From Flavobacterium sasangense DSM 21067 (GTDB lineage: Bacteria; Bacteroidota; Bacteroidia; Flavobacteriales; Flavobacteriaceae): a DNA stretch of 64,000 nt. The stretch's first letter is position 1, and each line of letters opens with the position of its first letter. The stretch lies in the NCBI RefSeq assembly GCF_000686885.1, contig NZ_JMLU01000002.1, forward strand, positions 62,001 through 126,000, given 5' to 3'. The notes under the pieces are model-generated. The model was not told the DNA's origin. It did not search any database and saw only the letters and a program-made list of their open reading frames with translations. This document shows, one piece after another, positions 62,374-64,000 of the stretch. Made by a program: the position numbers and the translations under genes.

Positions 62374-62670
62374 ATGGCTAAGCGATTTAACGAAGAGAGT
62401 TCGATAGGAGATGTATTAAAACAATTTATTTCTCAAAATAAGCTGGAAGCAGGTATGGATGTAGTAAATGTTCGTGATGCTTGGAAAAATTTAATGGGAA
62501 ATGGAGTAAATAATTATACAACTGAAATTCAATTAAAAGGTTCTACATTGTATGTAGCTTTATCGTCAGCGGTTTTGCGTGAAGAATTAAGTTATGGAAA
62601 AGAAAAAATCATCAAGATGATTAATGAAGAACTCAGAAAAGATTTGGTAACAAATTTAGTTTTAAGGTAA
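62374..62670 (+). CDS. DUF721/DciA-like protein
   Basis: 98 residues: IGDVLKQFISQNKLEAGMDVVNVRDAWKNLMGNGVNNYT, then LYVALSSAVLREELSYGKEKIIKMINEEL, the DUF721 fold. The family includes DciA, the helicase operator that loads DnaB in bacteria lacking DnaC. Here it is shorter than the Proteobacteria type and has no C-terminal tail, so the replication role is an inference. The gene follows the lipocalin-like gene by one base. Confidence 0.85.
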   Translation: MAKRFNEESSIGDVLKQFISQNKLEAGMDVVNVRDAWKNLMGNGVNNYTTEIQLKGSTLYVALSSAVLREELSYGKEKIIKMINEELRKDLVTNLVLR

Positions 62671-62704
62671 AAAGAAGCCCCAAATCTTTATCAAATGGGG
62701 CTTC
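62666..62704 (-). terminator. Terminator of aceA
   Basis: GAAGCCCC (62674-62681) pairs with GGGGCTTC (62697-62704). On the minus strand the hairpin is followed by TTTTTAC, giving an intrinsic terminator 30 bases after the isocitrate lyase stop. The plus strand has no T tract. Confidence 0.75.
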
Positions 62705-62733
62705 AACAAACTCAAAATTAAAAATTAATAAGA

Positions 62734-64000
62734 TTAAAATTGTGCAGTTTCTGTAGAATCTTTCATAGCTACAGTTGAAGATAATCCTGCGGTCACAGCA
62801 TTTTGAACTTCATCAAAATAACTTGTTCCAACAAAATTTTGATGTTTTACAGCTCTAAATCCTTCAGCTTGTAAAGCAAACTCTTTCTCTTGTAATTCTG
62901 AATATCCTGCCATTCCTTTGCGTTTGTATGCTAAAGCTAATTCAAACATTGAAGTATTTAAAGCATGGAATCCAGCTAATGTTATGAATTGAAATTTATA
63001 TCCCAATTTAGCAATATCTTCACGGAATGTTTCCATTTGCTCAACTGATAATTTTGCTGCCCAATTGAATGATGGAGAACAATTATAAGCTAATAATTTT
63101 CCAGGATATTGTTTATGGATAGCCGCGGCAAATTTTCTTGCTTCTTCCAAATCGGGTGTAGAAGTTTCTAACCAAACTAAATCAGCATAAGGAGCATATG
63201 ACAATCCTCGGTCAATTCCTTGTTCAATTCCTGCTTCTACGTAAAAAAATCCTTCAGGAGTTCTCTCTCCAGTAATAAATTTTCTATCTCTTTCATCAAT
63301 GTCGCTGGTTAATAAATTGGCAGCATCAGCATCAGTTCGAGCCACAATTAATGTTGGAACTCCCATTGTGTCAGCCGCTAATCGTGCAGCAATTAATTTA
63401 TTGATGGCTTCTTGTGTTGGAACTAAAACTTTTCCGCCTAAATGCCCGCATTTTTTTGCAGATGAAAGTTGGTCTTCAAAGTGAACTCCTGCTGCCCCAG
63501 CTTCAATCATGCTTTTCATAAGTTCAAAAGCATTTAAGTTGCCTCCAAAACCCGCTTCAGCATCGGCAACAATTGGAACTAAATAATCTTTTTTGTTTTC
63601 AACTTTGTTCACAGACTGGATTTGGTCGGCGCGTAACAATGCGTTGTTAATACGCTTAACAACTAATGGAACACTGTTAGCAGGATATAACGATTGGTCA
63701 GGATACATTTCGCCAGCTACATTTGCATCTGCAGCTACTTGCCAGCCACTCAAATAAATAGCTTCTAATCCAGCTTCTACTTCTTGAATAGCTTGATTTC
63801 CTGTTAGTGCACCTAAACCAGCAACCCAATCCTGATTGTTTAATTTGTTCCAAAGAATTTCAGCTCCACGGCGCGCAATAGAATATTCTATTTGATATGA
63901 ACCTTGTAGTTCTATTACTTTTTCTGCAGTGTAAGGTCTTTCGATACCTTTCCATCTTGGATTTGTTGTCCAATCCGTAATTAATTGTTGAATTCTTTCT
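62734..64000 (-). CDS. aceA: Isocitrate lyase (5' end outside the window)
   Basis: 421 residues are visible and the frame stays open to the edge (last whole codon 63997-63999). Upstream residues read [19 protein letters not shown], the N-terminal word of AceA, so only a few residues are missing. Active-site motif KKCGHLGGK, with the catalytic Cys codon at 63448-63450; the downstream words YNCSPSFNW and the C-terminal tail AFKHQNF-like are intact. It splits isocitrate to glyoxylate and succinate in the glyoxylate shunt. Malate synthase (aceB) is expected to lie beyond the edge. Confidence 0.95.
   Translation of the reverse strand, partial: ERIQQLITDWTTNPRWKGIERPYTAEKVIELQGSYQIEYSIARRGAEILWNKLNNQDWVAGLGALTGNQAIQEVEAGLEAIYLSGWQVAADANVAGEMYPDQSLYPANSVPLVVKRINNALLRADQIQSVNKVENKKDYLVPIVADAEAGFGGNLNAFELMKSMIEAGAAGVHFEDQLSSAKKCGHLGGKVLVPTQEAINKLIAARLAADTMGVPTLIVARTDADAANLLTSDIDERDRKFITGERTPEGFFYVEAGIEQGIDRGLSYAPYADLVWLETSTPDLEEARKFAAAIHKQYPGKLLAYNCSPSFNWAAKLSVEQMETFREDIAKLGYKFQFITLAGFHALNTSMFELALAYKRKGMAGYSELQEKEFALQAEGFRAVKHQNFVGTSYFDEVQNAVTAGLSSTVAMKDSTETAQF

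Noticed and set aside
62734-63753. Isocitrate lyase starting at 63753
   Set aside because: That codon is an internal TTG (Leu before SGWQ); the frame stays open with family sequence up to the window edge.
1-64000. tRNA, rRNA or mobile-element genes
   Set aside because: No cloverleaf with CCA-end context, no rRNA-like stretch, and no transposase or integrase motif was seen on either strand by reading; a covariance search would settle small RNAs.

Overview
The window is low-GC, densely coded DNA from a member of the Bacteroidota, almost certainly family Flavobacteriaceae and close to Flavobacterium. The evidence is threefold. Gene content is typical of the family: a DUF6705-like pair, a PspC/DUF2807 operon, a DUF4295 gene behind rpmB-rpmG, and the TonB-plug word in an ECF-sigma operon. 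There are essentially no Shine-Dalgarno sequences. Many genes are preceded by the Bacteroidota promoter element TAnnTTTG (-7), some with TTG/TTTG about 19-21 bases upstream. No rRNA, tRNA, CRISPR array, insertion sequence, phage or plasmid gene was seen, so this is ordinary chromosome.

Layout. 1-1.7 kb: the end of an unknown gene and a tandem pair of secreted DUF6705-like proteins. 1.9-7.8 kb: prfC, then a divergent three-gene periplasmic folding operon (a two-PPIase-domain protein, a SurA-N-like lipoprotein, a SurA-like protein). 7.9-15.5 kb: MoxR ATPase, an acyltransferase, and the two aconitases acnB and acnA in tandem. 15.5-19.5 kb (minus): a DUF2807 protein and a PadR-PspC-DUF2807 operon with a candidate PadR operator. 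19.7-27.4 kb: a hotdog protein, a TIGR01777 epimerase, grpE-dnaJ, an ABC exporter pair, a sigma-54-type response regulator without a DNA-binding domain, and a one-RecA-domain DEAD-like protein. 27.4-31.4 kb: M3 peptidase and an ABC-F protein. 31.4-35.6 kb (minus): an ECF sigma/anti-sigma operon with plug-domain and leucine-rich-repeat lipoproteins. 35.7-43.5 kb: PPK2, a cobalamin adenosyltransferase, secA and small secreted proteins. 43.5-53 kb: FAD oxidase, AEC carrier, MeaB, MATE, LolD-like ATPase, methyltransferase, second ABC-F. 53-64 kb: glycosyltransferase, an acyltransferase E2, an exonuclease, FAH/Hpt, cinA, rpmB-rpmG-DUF4295, ftsY, a serine hydrolase, a DciA-like protein and most of isocitrate lyase.

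Metabolic links: AcnA, AcnB and isocitrate lyase belong to the TCA/glyoxylate/2-methylcitrate routes. The adenosyltransferase and MeaB serve B12-dependent methylmalonyl-CoA mutase, which fits propionate and odd-chain or branched-chain metabolism together with the E2 protein.

The most unusual signal is not a gene. About ten genes carry, directly before or across their start codon, short degenerate word repeats that are often palindromic. Two at 26.7 and 56.5 kb are clearly the same roughly 65-bp hairpin element. One at 25.5 kb matches, without gaps, a 34-bp stretch inside the coding sequence of a methyltransferase at 50.4 kb. A 13-bp unit repeated four times at 51 kb supplies that methyltransferase's GTG start. 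These look like an under-described family of leader-associated repeats that can also be absorbed into proteins.
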